A stretch of 36,845 nt of DNA, taken from contig NZ_AZQP01000029.1 of NCBI RefSeq assembly GCF_000601455.1, positions 1-36,845 on the forward strand, written 5' to 3'. Below, piece by piece: positions 15,967 to 25,884 of the stretch. The DNA comes from Fervidicella metallireducens AeB (lineage in GTDB: Bacteria; Bacillota; Clostridia; Clostridiales; Caloramatoraceae). Positions within the stretch are counted from its first letter, which is position 1; each line of letters starts with the position of its first letter. A program made the position numbers and the translations under genes. The notes under the pieces are model-generated. The model made no database searches and was not told the DNA's origin. It saw only the letters and a list, made by a program, of their open reading frames with translations.

Positions 15967-16905
15967 TTAATTCAGTTCATCTAAAGTACCAAATCTATAA
16001 CCTTCAGCCTTTAAATCCTTAATGATTAAATCCAGGGCTTCTGTGTTGCTCTTTGATACTGCATGGAGCAGTAATATAGCACCATTATGGACTCTTTTCA
16101 TAACTATATCATGGGTCTGTTGTATGGTTGGCTGCTTATCAACAATCCAATCTACATGGGCGAAACTCCAGAAGATTGTTTTGTAACCAAGCTCCTTAGT
16201 TAAGTATAAAGATTTTTCACTATACTCTCCCATAGGGGGTCTAAAATATTTTGGCATTTCCTGACCTGTTACTTCTCTGAAAATATCTTCAGTTTCGGTA
16301 AATTCTTTTTTAAATTCATCTAAATTTCCTGCTTTACTGGGCATAGATGGATGATGTGATGTATGGTTGCAAACCAGATGCCCTTCATTTACCATTCGCC
16401 TTATTAAGTCCTTTTCGGTTTTAATATATGGTCTTGTTACGAAAAATGCAGCCTTTACGTCATTATCCTTAAGGACATCTAAAATTTTTCCTGTATAACC
16501 CTTTTCATAGCCTTCATCAAAGGTTAAATATAAAACCTTTGAATTTGTATCCCCAACATAGTATGCCGAATACTTTTTCAGCATTTCCTTTATTGCGGTG
16601 GAAACCTCAGGGGTTGTATGTGTGCTGTTTGGTCTAAATCCCCATCTTTTAAGGGAATTATCTAAATTAACTGAATCCCCTTCATTTTTGGTTTTAGAGG
16701 AATTCTCCTTATTTTCTGGTGTCTCTTTCTGTGGGGGATTGACAACTTCATGGTTTATTGAGTCCGTTGTAGAAAGTTTTGGAGGTTCACTTTCAGTAAC
16801 TTTAGGGGGGACAGATGTTTTAGGTAGCTCTGAATGTTTACTGCCGCAGGATACAGTCAGTAGTAGGACAAGTATTAAATTGATTATTAAATATCTTCTG
16901 TGCAT
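15967..16905 (-). CDS. pdaA: Polysaccharide deacetylase PdaA (muramic delta-lactam pathway)
   Basis: This 312-residue lipoprotein precursor has a signal peptide ending in the lipobox LTVSC (Cys20). A low-complexity linker follows, then a NodB domain. Catalytic or metal residues visible are Asp130 (TFDEGYEKG), His181/His185 (HTSHH), RPPMGEYSEKS and the LLLHAVSKSNTEAL end motif. Known PdaA de-N-acetylates muramic acid for cortex muramic-delta-lactam, needed for germination. It has the PdaA-type WGF segment (residues 88-90) and the DEG variant where ordinary NodB enzymes have DDG (B. subtilis PdaA has DNG). The start is supported by GGGAGGTG. A forespore role is inferred. The lipobox is unusual compared with a simple signal peptide. 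Confidence 0.85.
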   Translation of the reverse strand: MHRRYLIINLILVLLLTVSCGSKHSELPKTSVPPKVTESEPPKLSTTDSINHEVVNPPQKETPENKENSSKTKNEGDSVNLDNSLKRWGFRPNSTHTTPEVSTAIKEMLKKYSAYYVGDTNSKVLYLTFDEGYEKGYTGKILDVLKDNDVKAAFFVTRPYIKTEKDLIRRMVNEGHLVCNHTSHHPSMPSKAGNLDEFKKEFTETEDIFREVTGQEMPKYFRPPMGEYSEKSLYLTKELGYKTIFWSFAHVDWIVDKQPTIQQTHDIVMKRVHNGAILLLHAVSKSNTEALDLIIKDLKAEGYRFGTLDELN

Positions 16906-17022
16906 ATGCTACACCTCCCATTCTTATTATATCAATAATCAGACAAAATAACTCATAAAATTCACACCCCACATAGGGACACATACTAAGTGTTGGATAT
17001 TGGATGGAGCAAAACCATTAAC

Positions 17023-17051
17023 TTGAGATTATAGATTTGTATATGTATAAT
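17023..17051 (+). promoter_or_regulatory. Sigma-A promoter of the camA-like gene
   Basis: TTGAGA (17023-17028) and TATAAT (17046-17051) are 17 bases apart, and the start codon is 31 bases further. This is one of the best vegetative promoters in the window, so the methylase gene appears designed for expression. Confidence 0.7.
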
Positions 17052-17081
17052 TATTTCAGGGAAAAGAATTGGAGGAAGTTT

Positions 17082-18808
17082 ATGTTTAAAGAGTTTATTG
17101 ACGAGGTTAAATCTTTATATGAAAAATTATTAAATAACGATAGACCTTTTTTAGATGATTTTTTAAAAAAGTGGAATATAGAGGGTAGCATAGGAGAGGT
17201 ATATCAGAATCTTTGTAAAAAGGAATTGAAAAAGGAGATGGGCAGCTTTTATACTCCATATGAGATTGTTGATTTTATGGTTGATGAGATGATAAAAGGA
17301 TTAGATTACTGGGAAAACCCCTTTGTTAAAATAGTTGACCCTTCCTGTGGAGGTGGATATTTTTTAATTGCAGCTTTTAAAAAGTTAGTAGTTTTAGCTG
17401 AAGAAGCTGGAATTGAAAATCCTGGTGAGCATGTTTTAAAGTATAATATCTATGGTTATGATATTGATGAGAACGCTGTTATGATTACAACTCTTGAAAT
17501 TTTTAATTTAACAGGCCAGGTGACCAGGAATATCAGGTGTCAGGATTTTTTAATGACAGATGGAGAGTTTGATATTGTCATTGGAAATCCACCATATATG
17601 GGACACAAGGTTTTAAAGGGAGAATACAGGGAGAAATTATGTGAAATCTTTCAAGATGTTTTTCAGGATAAGGCTGATTTATCTTATTGTTTTATTAAAA
17701 AATCTATAGATTCCTTAAAGGTTGGAGGAAGATTGGTATTTTTTACTTCAAGGTATATATTGGAAGCTCTGCATGGTAAGGGGATAAGGGAGTATATAAA
17801 AAATCAGGACAAATCCAGAGTCTCATTGATTTTTATGGAGTCAGAGTTGTTAAAGGAGCTGGAGTTGACAATATTATACTTAAATTTATAAAGGGCAGCA
17901 TTGATAGGGATATCAATTTTTTCAGGCTTAAATACACTGCAAAGGAAATGGGAAGTAAAGTTTTTGATGATATTGTTTATATAAGGGAAAAATATTCTAA
18001 ATTTATATCATTTGACAGTCAATTTTTGGACAATAAAGGTTGGGTTTTTTTAGATGATAAAGAACGAAGTATTTTAAATAAAATAAAAGGTGTAGAATTA
18101 AATTGTATTTGTGAAAGTTTTCAAGGGATAATAACTGGCTGCGATGCTGCGTTTATTATATCAAAGGAAGAGGCAGAGGAATTAAATATTGAGGCTGATA
18201 TAATAAAGCCATGGATAAAAAATAAAAATATTGATTCTTTTAAAGTTAAGGAAACTCAGGAGCTTATAATTTATTCAGATTTAATTGAAAATGAGGAAGA
18301 ATATAAAAATGCTTTGAATTACATTTCAAAACATAGAGAAATACTTGAAAAGAGAAGGGAATGTATAAGAGGGGTCAGAAAATGGTATCAGCTTCAGTGG
18401 GGAAGAAAGGAATATATATTTCAGGAAAAGAAGATTGTATATCCCTTTAAAGCTTCTAAAAACAGGTTTGCTATAGATGAAGGCAGTTATTTCAGTGCAG
18501 ATGTATACATAATAAAGTTAAGGGATATGTTTATAGATAAAATAAGTTATGAGTTTTTAGCAGGAGTTTTAAACAGCAGTATATATGAGTTTTATATAAA
18601 AACTATGGCAAAAAAGCTTGGAGATGAGTTATATGAATATTATCCAAATAAGGTTATGACACTGAAAATACCTGAATATATTAAAGAAATTGAGGAGGAG
18701 GTTCTAAAGGGAGGAGAAGACATAAAGGAAAGGGTAGATAATATTCTTTTGAGATATTTTAATATTACCCAGGATGAATATGATGTTATTAAAACTTGGT
18801 GCTACTAA
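17082..18808 (+). pseudogene. camA: CamA-like orphan adenine methyltransferase (frameshifted)
   Basis: Two reading frames together give one Eco57I/TaqI-type N6-adenine DNA methylase. Motif I is VDPSCGGGYFL and motif IV is GNPPYMGHK. The C-terminal TaqI-like recognition domain carries FQGIITGCDAAF, RRECIRGVRKWYQLQWGR and YYPNKVM. These strings and the restored length of about 575 residues resemble C. difficile CamA (577 aa), which methylates CAAAAA and affects sporulation. Frame one ends at 17891. The second frame carries the expected DFYGVRVVKGAG from about 17824. One base seems lost at 17821-17824 (expected TCC ATT GAT, seen TCATTGAT). No restriction gene is adjacent. The start at 17082 has TTGGAGGAAG. 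It is type pseudogene only if the deletion is real. Confidence 0.8.
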
Positions 18809-18820
18809 GTCAAAATTTTA

Positions 18821-18849
18821 TTTACAAATATCTATATTTTTCATATAAT
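18821..18849 (+). promoter_or_regulatory. Sigma-A promoter of the trpS T-box leader
   Basis: TTTACA (18821-18826) and TATAAT (18844-18849) are separated by 17 bases just after the methylase stop. Transcription would start near 18856. Confidence 0.65.
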
Positions 18850-18867
18850 GTTATATAATATATTAAA

Positions 18868-19088
18868 GCAATGATTGAGAATAGTAGGCATATTAATCGG
18901 CTAAAGCGACCTGGGGATGGTGGAAGCCTGGGGCAGGAGATATGTTGAATGGGCTCATGAGTGTAAAGCCGAAATAACAGTAGGTTTTAACGTTTCCCGC
19001 GTTAAGGGCAGAGTGGGTCATTTGACCAACTAGAGTGGTACCGCGTAGGAAGTTTCCTTCGTCTCTTTTATGGGACGAAGTTTTTTTA
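18868..19088 (+). promoter_or_regulatory. T-box riboswitch, tryptophan-specific, upstream of trpS
   Basis: The leader has a long Stem I region with AGTAG near 18882 and the GATGGTGGAAGCC bulge region. The specifier in GAATGGGCTC reads TGG (18950-18952), the Trp codon. The T-box sequence AGAGTGGTACCGCG is at 19032-19045 and can pair with the tRNA acceptor end. Uncharged tRNA-Trp should stabilise the antiterminator and allow trpS transcription. Confidence 0.93.
19057..19088 (+). terminator. T-box leader terminator
   Basis: CTTCGTCTC (19057-19065) pairs with GGGACGAAG (19072-19080), followed by TTTTTTTA. This is the alternative to the antiterminator. Confidence 0.85.
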
Positions 19089-19098
19089 TTTTATATAG

Positions 19099-20118
<1,020 letters not shown>

Positions 20119-20131
20119 GATAAAAAAATGT

Positions 20132-20168
20132 CGACGATAAGTTCTAAGGAATTTATCGTCGTTTTTTT
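20132..20168 (+). terminator. Intrinsic terminator after trpS
   Basis: CGACGATAA (20132-20140) pairs with TTATCGTCG (20153-20161), followed by TTTTTTT. Confidence 0.9.
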
Positions 20169-20201
20169 AAAATCTGGGGTTTTATTTTTTCAAAAAAGGA
20201 G

Positions 20202-20229
20202 TATAATAGATTATGCGAACAAATGTTCG
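20202..20229 (+). promoter_or_regulatory. SOS promoter with LexA box ahead of dinB
   Basis: TATAAT (20202-20207) is followed by the perfect palindrome CGAAC-AAAT-GTTCG (20216-20229), an exact Gram-positive LexA box. LexA bound here would block the start region. The -35 is poorly defined. Confidence 0.9.
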
Positions 20230-20240
20230 GGAGGGCTATT

Positions 20241-21491
20241 ATGAGAAAAATACTTCATGTGGATTTAAACGCATTTTATGCATCGGTGGAACAAGCTTTA
20301 AATCCTGACCTTGAAGGTCTTCCTGTTGCTGTGGCAGGGGATAAGGAAAAAAGAACCGGTATTATACTTACATCTTCATACGAGGCAAGGAAATTTGGAG
20401 TTAAGACAGGTATGACTGTTGGAGATGCTAAAAACCTTTGTCCTAATCTTGTACTTGTAAAACCAAATTTCAAAAATTACATGTCTTATTCAATAAGGGT
20501 TATGGACATTTTAAGGAGTTTTAGCCCGGATGTTGAGCAATTTAGTATAGATGAGGCCTGGGTTGATGTTACAGGTTGTGAACATTTATTTGGGGATGGG
20601 GCAGAGATTGCAGATAAAATAAGACATAAAATTAAAGATGAGCTTAATATCACAGCCAGTGTAGGTGTATCATATTGTAAATTGGTTGCAAAAATGGCAT
20701 CTGACTTAAAAAAACCAGATGCCACTACCGTTGTCATGAAGGAGGATTTAGAAAAGGTAATTTGGCCTCTTCCAATTAATGATCTTATGGGTGTTGGAAG
20801 AAAAACCAGGATTAAACTTAATGACATAGGAATTTTTACAATAGGAGATTTGGCCAATTCATCATTAAGTTTTATTGAAAAACGTTTTGGGAAGGTTGGA
20901 AGATATCTTTGGTACTTTGCCAACGGCATTGACAACTCTAAGGTATCAACCTTAAGGGAGACAGCTAAGGGTATAGGAAATTCCATTACCACTCCAAGGG
21001 ATATTGTAAATTTAGAGGAGGCCTCTGAGGTTTTAATGGTTCTTAGTGAAAGTGTAGGCAAAAGGCTTCGTGAACATGGCCTTGAGGGTGATGTTATTGA
21101 GATAACTGTTAGAACCAGTGATTTTAATACCTTTGTAAGGCAGCGGAAAATCTATCATCATACGGATACAACCTATGAAATACATAAAAACGCTCTGAAG
21201 CTTTTAAGTGAAAATTGGGTGAATGAAAACAGAATCAGGCTTTTAGGTGTCAGAGTAACTGGGCTCAGGGAAAGCAGCGGCTTTAAACAGATGAGCTTTT
21301 TTGAAGAAAAGGCTGTTCAAAAAAATGAAGTTCTAGATAGATGCATGGATACAATAAGGGATAAATACGGTAAAAATGCTATAGTAAGGGCTTCTATGAT
21401 GGTAAATGAGAGTCATAAAAGTATAAATATAGTATCTGATAAGGAATGGACACCAATGAATCCTTTTAATAAAGGTGGTGGAAATTTATGA
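20241..21491 (+). CDS. dinB: DNA polymerase IV (Y family)
   Basis: This 416-residue translesion polymerase has the catalytic Asp in HVDLNAFYASVEQ (residues 5-17), the second acidic pair in SIDEAWVDVTG and the little-finger region from about residue 240 on. It extends past damaged bases during the SOS response. The start at 20241 is set by GGAGGG (20230-20235). The ATG at 20223 inside the LexA box is too early and lacks a ribosome site. Its stop overlaps the next gene's ATG (ATGA, 21488-21491), so both are co-translated under the LexA box. Confidence 0.94.
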   Translation: MRKILHVDLNAFYASVEQALNPDLEGLPVAVAGDKEKRTGIILTSSYEARKFGVKTGMTVGDAKNLCPNLVLVKPNFKNYMSYSIRVMDILRSFSPDVEQFSIDEAWVDVTGCEHLFGDGAEIADKIRHKIKDELNITASVGVSYCKLVAKMASDLKKPDATTVVMKEDLEKVIWPLPINDLMGVGRKTRIKLNDIGIFTIGDLANSSLSFIEKRFGKVGRYLWYFANGIDNSKVSTLRETAKGIGNSITTPRDIVNLEEASEVLMVLSESVGKRLREHGLEGDVIEITVRTSDFNTFVRQRKIYHHTDTTYEIHKNALKLLSENWVNENRIRLLGVRVTGLRESSGFKQMSFFEEKAVQKNEVLDRCMDTIRDKYGKNAIVRASMMVNESHKSINIVSDKEWTPMNPFNKGGGNL

Positions 21492-21727
21492 AAATGGTTA
21501 GAGAAATAGTTGATGCAATGGTTTTATTTGAGAAGAATAACGTAAATCCTGTAGTTGTTACATATAGCCAGGGGAATTTAAGGGTAAACAGGGTTATGAA
21601 AAGCTGGAAGGAGAGAAGAAATTTAAGAGAATGTTATATTTATCTGTGTCAGGTTGAAGGCAGATGTGATCCTGTGGAACTCAGGTGGGAAATTGAAAGT
21701 AACAGATGGTTTATAGAGAGGTTATAA
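21488..21727 (+). CDS. Small SOS-operon companion of DNA polymerase IV (unknown function)
   Basis: This 79-residue protein starts with the ATG overlapping dinB's stop. It is basic and aromatic-rich, with PVVVTYSQGNLRVNRVMKSW and a C-terminal ELRWEIESNRWFIERL. The order (short beta-strands, a W in the centre, closing 'W.I.R') recalls the small proteins that follow dinB in Actinobacteria (DUF6504-like) and the YolD-like partners of UvrX in Bacillus. No firm family match is made. Coupled translation and the LexA box argue that it works with Pol IV or in SOS. Confidence 0.7.
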   Translation: MKMVREIVDAMVLFEKNNVNPVVVTYSQGNLRVNRVMKSWKERRNLRECYIYLCQVEGRCDPVELRWEIESNRWFIERL

Positions 21728-21730
21728 ATA

Positions 21731-21773
21731 AAAAGTCCATGGAAGTGTCTTAGGGCATGCCGTGGACTTTTTT
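21731..21773. terminator. Bidirectional terminator between the SOS operon and iadA
   Basis: AAAGTCCATGG (21732-21742) pairs with CCGTGGACTTT (21760-21770), flanked by T-rich DNA on one strand and A-rich DNA on the other, between convergent genes. Confidence 0.85.
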
Positions 21774-21787
21774 GACATTTTATAATT

Positions 21788-22950
21788 TCAGCTCTGAAAG
21801 GTTCCCAATACAGTTGGTTTATAGTTTGCAACCATTATTCTTCCCCTTGAGATTACAGTATGTGGCTGTAATTTTTCATCCAGAAGCAGCATATCGGCAT
21901 CAAAACTCTCTTTAAGACTGCCTTTATCTTTAAGTTTTAATAGTTTTGCAGGGGATGAGGTAAATGGAATTAAAGCTGTCTCAAGGGGTATACCATTTTC
22001 AACACATTCCTTCAGGGTTTTAAGATTAGTGGAAGGTGAGCCCACTCCCATTTTAATAAGTTTGCCTGTGTTATCAAATATAGGAAGACTTCCACCTGCA
22101 TCGGAGCTCATTGTTATTTGATAGGGTGATACTTCATTGTTTAAAAGGATTTCATAGGCTTTGAAGGGGTACAGAGCATCATCGCCTTCAGGAACAATAC
22201 CTGTTGTAATATCAACAAATCCTCCTCCTTTGCATATTCCACTGATTGTTCAAACAAAGCCTTGTTACGGTTGATATGGGTTGGAAGTATGTTTTCGTAG
22301 GGAATTTCATGTTCTTTAGTCAGGCTAATCACTGGGTCAAGTTTTTCTTTTCCATCACCTAAATGTATGTGGAGAATTCCACATTTTCCAGAGAGCATAC
22401 CGCCAACTCTAGCCTCTGAGGCTAGATAGACTAATTCCTTTTGAGTTGGATGGGTTGAGCGATGGTCTGACACTGCGATTTCACCAATTCCAATTATTTT
22501 ATCCACAAGAACTATATCTCCACGGGCACTGTTGGTAAGGGTTCTGGTTGGAACCTCATAACAACCTGTCCATGAGTAGGTTGATATACCTTCAATATCA
22601 AGTGCCCTTGATTTTGCAATGAGGTTTGCCATATTTCGAGTTATTCCATCTGTTCCAAGGCAGCCAACTACTGTTGTTATACCGTTTAGAGTAAAATCTG
22701 TAAGCATAAGCTCAGGGGTTCTTGTGATATAACCACCTTCACCTCCGCCGCCGATTATATGAACATGGAGGTCAATGATTCCAGGAACTGCAATAAGGTT
22801 TTCAGCATCTATAACTTCAATTTCGGGAAAATTACCACCAGGAACATCTATGTTGTCTGAAATATATGCAATTTTGTTAAAGGAAATCAGAATATCTTTC
22901 TTTCCAAGTTTATCTGGTGCAAAAACATTTGCATTTTTAACTAAAATCAT
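21788..22950 (-). pseudogene. iadA: Isoaspartyl (beta-aspartyl) dipeptidase, frameshifted
   Basis: Two minus-strand frames (22950-22141 and 22111-21788) form one amidohydrolase of about 387 residues. The N-terminal metal motif LHVHIIGGGGEGG holds His62 and His64. Further conserved parts are GIGEIAVSDHRS, HIHLGDGKEKL and MSSDAGGSLPIF in the second part. IadA cleaves isoaspartyl dipeptides formed by protein ageing. The reading expected is KEGGFVDITTGIVPEGDD, but the sequence reads KEEDLLILQ. Restoring one G in the GGAGGAGGAT tract near 22223-22229 repairs it. The start at 22950 has AGGTGAT. Whether the deletion is biological or technical is open. Confidence 0.85.
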
Positions 22951-22999
22951 ATAATCACCTCATATTTAGGATGACAAAAAATTTCAAAATATATAAGTA

Positions 23000-23046
23000 A
23001 AAGGGATGAGGTATTAGCATTTTTTAGTGCTGATGCCTCATCCCAA
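23000..23046 (-). terminator. Intrinsic terminator of speE
   Basis: On the minus strand the stem is GGGATGAGGCATCAGCA with TGCTAATACCTCATCCC (23028-23044 and 23003-23019), with a CTTTTACTT tail. It lies between speE's stop and iadA's start. Confidence 0.85.
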
Positions 23047-23051
23047 TATTT

Positions 23052-23888
23052 TTATTCACTGATTACATCTTGAACGTATTTTGGAAGTACGAAACATGCT
23101 TTATGAATTTCAGGTGTATAGTATTTTGTATCCATTTCAGGGATTTTTGTTATGTCAACCTGTGATGGATCGTATTTCTTTGAACCAACTGTAAAGCTCC
23201 AATATCCTCCTGGATATGTAGGTATAGCAGCCATGAACATTTTTGTTACAGGGAATATTGCCTTAGCATCGCTGAAAACTTTTTTAACTGTTTCAGGTAA
23301 GTAGAATGGAGTTTCTGTCTGGGCAATAAATATTCCGTCCTCTGTCAATGATTCATATATGTCTTTGTAGAAATTGCCGCCAAATAATCCTTCAGCTATA
23401 CTGAATGGATCTGTTGAGTCAACTATTATAACGTCAAATTCATTTTTATGCTCTTTAACGTATTTGATACCATCTCCTATGAAGACTTCACATCTTGGAT
23501 CATCAAGTGCACAGCTTATCTCAGGAAGATATTTCTTACATTCTTCAACAACATCTCCGTCAATTTCGCAAAGAACAGCCTTTTCTACTGATGGGTGTCT
23601 AAGGATTTCTCTTATAGCTCCACCATCTCCTCCACCTACAACTAAAACCTTCTTTGGGTTTGGATGTGTGAATAAAGGAATGTGAGATATCATTTCATGA
23701 TATACAAATTCATCCTTTATAGTTGTCTGTACAATACCATCAAGAACCAGCATTCTTCCAAAAACTTCTGTGTCAACGATTGCAAGGTCCTGGAACTGAG
23801 TTTTCTTTCTAACTAGTGTTTCTTTTACTTTATAAGTCATAGCAATACCAGCATCTTCAAGCTGCATTTCTTTTAACCATAAATCCAT
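23052..23888 (-). CDS. speE: Spermidine synthase (polyamine aminopropyltransferase)
   Basis: This 278-residue enzyme transfers an aminopropyl group from decarboxylated SAM to putrescine. The nucleotide-binding [14 protein letters not shown] is at residues 85-98, the catalytic Asp in VDSTDP near 157, and the tail motif [14 protein letters not shown] is normal. No speD, speA or speB is adjacent, unlike in many clostridia. GGAGG precedes the start. The neighbour iadA is separated by a terminator, so they are not obviously an operon. The family also includes agmatine- and cadaverine-using enzymes, so exact substrate is unproven. Confidence 0.93.
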   Translation of the reverse strand: MDLWLKEMQLEDAGIAMTYKVKETLVRKKTQFQDLAIVDTEVFGRMLVLDGIVQTTIKDEFVYHEMISHIPLFTHPNPKKVLVVGGGDGGAIREILRHPSVEKAVLCEIDGDVVEECKKYLPEISCALDDPRCEVFIGDGIKYVKEHKNEFDVIIVDSTDPFSIAEGLFGGNFYKDIYESLTEDGIFIAQTETPFYLPETVKKVFSDAKAIFPVTKMFMAAIPTYPGGYWSFTVGSKKYDPSQVDITKIPEMDTKYYTPEIHKACFVLPKYVQDVISE

Positions 23889-24129
23889 AGTGCAATCCTC
23901 CTATTCGTATATGTATAATACTATATTATTAGCATTTTTAAGTTACATAGTGCATTTTATCATTAAAGATTGATTTTTACAACATTTATTGTGAAAATAC
24001 TTGGAATTCTCTTATATATGTGTTAATATACGAAAATAAATTTATGATTATATGATGATATTTCATTGTTTTCATGTTATCCTAATTTATGAAATTTAAG
24101 AGTAAAATATTTGGTAGTGAGGGAAGTTG

Positions 24130-25365
24130 ATGAAGGAGATTGATTTTAATAAAACAATTTTAAAAAATGGCTTAACAATTATAACGTCATACAGGGAAAG
24201 TAATGTTTTTTCCATGGGAATTGGTGTCAGGGTAGGTTCTTTATATGAGGATGAAAAGAATAATGGAATATCCCATATGATTGAACACATGCTTTTCAAG
24301 GGAACAAAAAACAGAGATGTGGATAAGTTAAACGATGATATTGAAAAACTGGCAAATGAATTTGATATTTATACCACATACCATCAGACGGTTTTAACAA
24401 TTGATATTATGAAAAACAAGGCTGAAGCATCTATTGAAATTGCTTCAGATATGCTGAAAAATTCTGTGTTTCCACAGAGGGAAATAAGGCTTGAGAAAAA
24501 TGTGATATGTGAAGAAATAAAGATGGAACAGGATGATGCTGAGGAAGTTTCTTTTTTAGGATTATACAGGGCAACCTTCCCGGACTATTGGTATAAATAC
24601 CATATTGCAGGAACCTTAAAATCCGTAAAAAAAATAAAGAGAGATATGTTGATTGAGCATTATAAAAGGTACTATGTACCCAATAACACTGTGATTTGTA
24701 TAGTAAGTTCTTATTCCCATGATGAGATATTGGATATGGTTGAGAGGTATTTTGGAGATTGGCAGCCTAATGAGTTAAAGGAGCCTGAAAGATTTTCAAG
24801 AAATTTTATTCCTCAAAAGGTTATAAGGCACAAAAAAGGAATAGAACAGACACATGTGATTTATGCCTTTGATATTCAAGGTCTTTCTAAGAGGGAGGAA
24901 GCTGCCCTTGCACTTTTAAACAAAAAGCTTGGTGCAGGAGCTAATTCGGTTCTCTTTAAGGAACTGAGGGACAGGAAGGGATATGCTTATAGTGTTTACA
25001 GCAGTATAGATTATACGAAAAATATTGAAATGTTCTATATATATGCAGGTATATCGGAGGAAAATTTAAAGGAAAGCTTAACTATAATTGAGGATATCAT
25101 TAATAGATTTATAAATCAGGAGGTACTGATTGATGATGAGGTTTTAAATCTTTTAAAGGAATCCTTTTTTACGGATGCAGCTATAGATATGGAGTCATCC
25201 TCTAATTTAGTGGATTATCTACTTGATGGTGAGATGGATTATAAAAATCCGTTGGAATTTCAGAATTATTTAGATGTCATAAGCGATATTAATGTTGATG
25301 ATGTTAAAGATATAGCTAAAAAGGTTTTAAAAAACCCAGTTATTCACATTGTTTTACCGGGATAA
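24130..25365 (+). CDS. M16 family zinc peptidase (insulinase/processing-peptidase-like)
   Basis: This 411-residue peptidase has the inverted zinc motif HMIEH (His49, Glu52, His53) and the downstream metal-ligand Glu in NVICEEIKM. A C-terminal non-catalytic half follows with the conserved RKGYAYSVYSS substrate-binding stretch. Firmicute members (MlpA/YmxG-like) act as cytosolic peptide-degrading enzymes. GAGGGAAG (24119-24126) favours the ATG at 24130 over the TTG at 24127. It sits just upstream of the spoIIA operon without a visible terminator between them, but a sigma-H-type promoter separates them. Confidence 0.9.
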   Translation: MKEIDFNKTILKNGLTIITSYRESNVFSMGIGVRVGSLYEDEKNNGISHMIEHMLFKGTKNRDVDKLNDDIEKLANEFDIYTTYHQTVLTIDIMKNKAEASIEIASDMLKNSVFPQREIRLEKNVICEEIKMEQDDAEEVSFLGLYRATFPDYWYKYHIAGTLKSVKKIKRDMLIEHYKRYYVPNNTVICIVSSYSHDEILDMVERYFGDWQPNELKEPERFSRNFIPQKVIRHKKGIEQTHVIYAFDIQGLSKREEAALALLNKKLGAGANSVLFKELRDRKGYAYSVYSSIDYTKNIEMFYIYAGISEENLKESLTIIEDIINRFINQEVLIDDEVLNLLKESFFTDAAIDMESSSNLVDYLLDGEMDYKNPLEFQNYLDVISDINVDDVKDIAKKVLKNPVIHIVLPG

Positions 25366-25473
25366 AGATTTAATGTATAAAATATGTTATGTTGGGGAAT
25401 AATTAAGGTGCTTGTACAATAGAAAAATGCCATTTTTTAAAGGAATTTGTAAAACTAATTATATAGATGGTAA

Positions 25474-25500
25474 AAAGGAAAAAATATCTATTTATAGAAT
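25474..25500 (+). promoter_or_regulatory. Sigma-H-type promoter of the spoIIA operon
   Basis: AAAGGAAA (25474-25481) fits the sigma-H -35 (RNAGGAWW). ATAGAAT (25494-25500) fits the -10 (RNNGAAT), and the gap is 12 bases. This is the expected control of spoIIA at sporulation onset in Bacillus and Clostridium. Confidence 0.75.
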
Positions 25501-25536
25501 ATATAAGTTATAAAATGTTAGCGGGGGGATAAAAAT

Positions 25537-25872
25537 ATGCTTTTAAAATTTAATCAACGGGGAAACACGCTTGTTGTAGCTTTAGAAGGTGAGTTAGATC
25601 ATCACTCCTCTGAAAGTGCAAGAGTTAAGATTGATAATAAGATAGATGAAACTGGTGCAATCAACCTTGTTTTTGATTTTTCAGGTGTAAATTTTATGGA
25701 CAGTTCTGGTATAGGTGTTGTAATAGGAAGATACAGAAAGGTTGCAGATTTTGGAGGAAAGGTTGGGATTATTAATCTTAGACCTAACATTAAAAGGGTA
25801 TTTGAACTTGGCGGGCTTTTAAAAATTATAAAAGAATATAACACCTTAGATGAAGCTGTTATGAACTGGTAA
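25537..25872 (+). CDS. spoIIAA: Anti-anti-sigma factor SpoIIAA
   Basis: This 111-residue STAS-domain protein relieves sigma-F inhibition. The phosphoacceptor loop MDSSGIGVVIGRY is visible, with Ser57 the likely phosphosite. SpoIIAB phosphorylates it. SpoIIE dephosphorylation lets it capture SpoIIAB and release sigma-F in the forespore. The gene is first in spoIIAA-spoIIAB-sigF, behind a GCGGGGGGAT ribosome site. Confidence 0.96.
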   Translation: MLLKFNQRGNTLVVALEGELDHHSSESARVKIDNKIDETGAINLVFDFSGVNFMDSSGIGVVIGRYRKVADFGGKVGIINLRPNIKRVFELGGLLKIIKEYNTLDEAVMNW

Positions 25873-25884
25873 GGGGGATATAAC

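Noticed and set aside
16598-16951. 117-residue plus-strand ORF overlapping pdaA
   Set aside because: It is the reverse of the pdaA linker and signal peptide, with no ribosome site and no recognisable domain.
25421-25440. AAAATGCCATTTT palindrome upstream of spoIIAA
   Set aside because: The arms meet around one or two bases and cannot form a hairpin. A regulator site is possible but unsupported.
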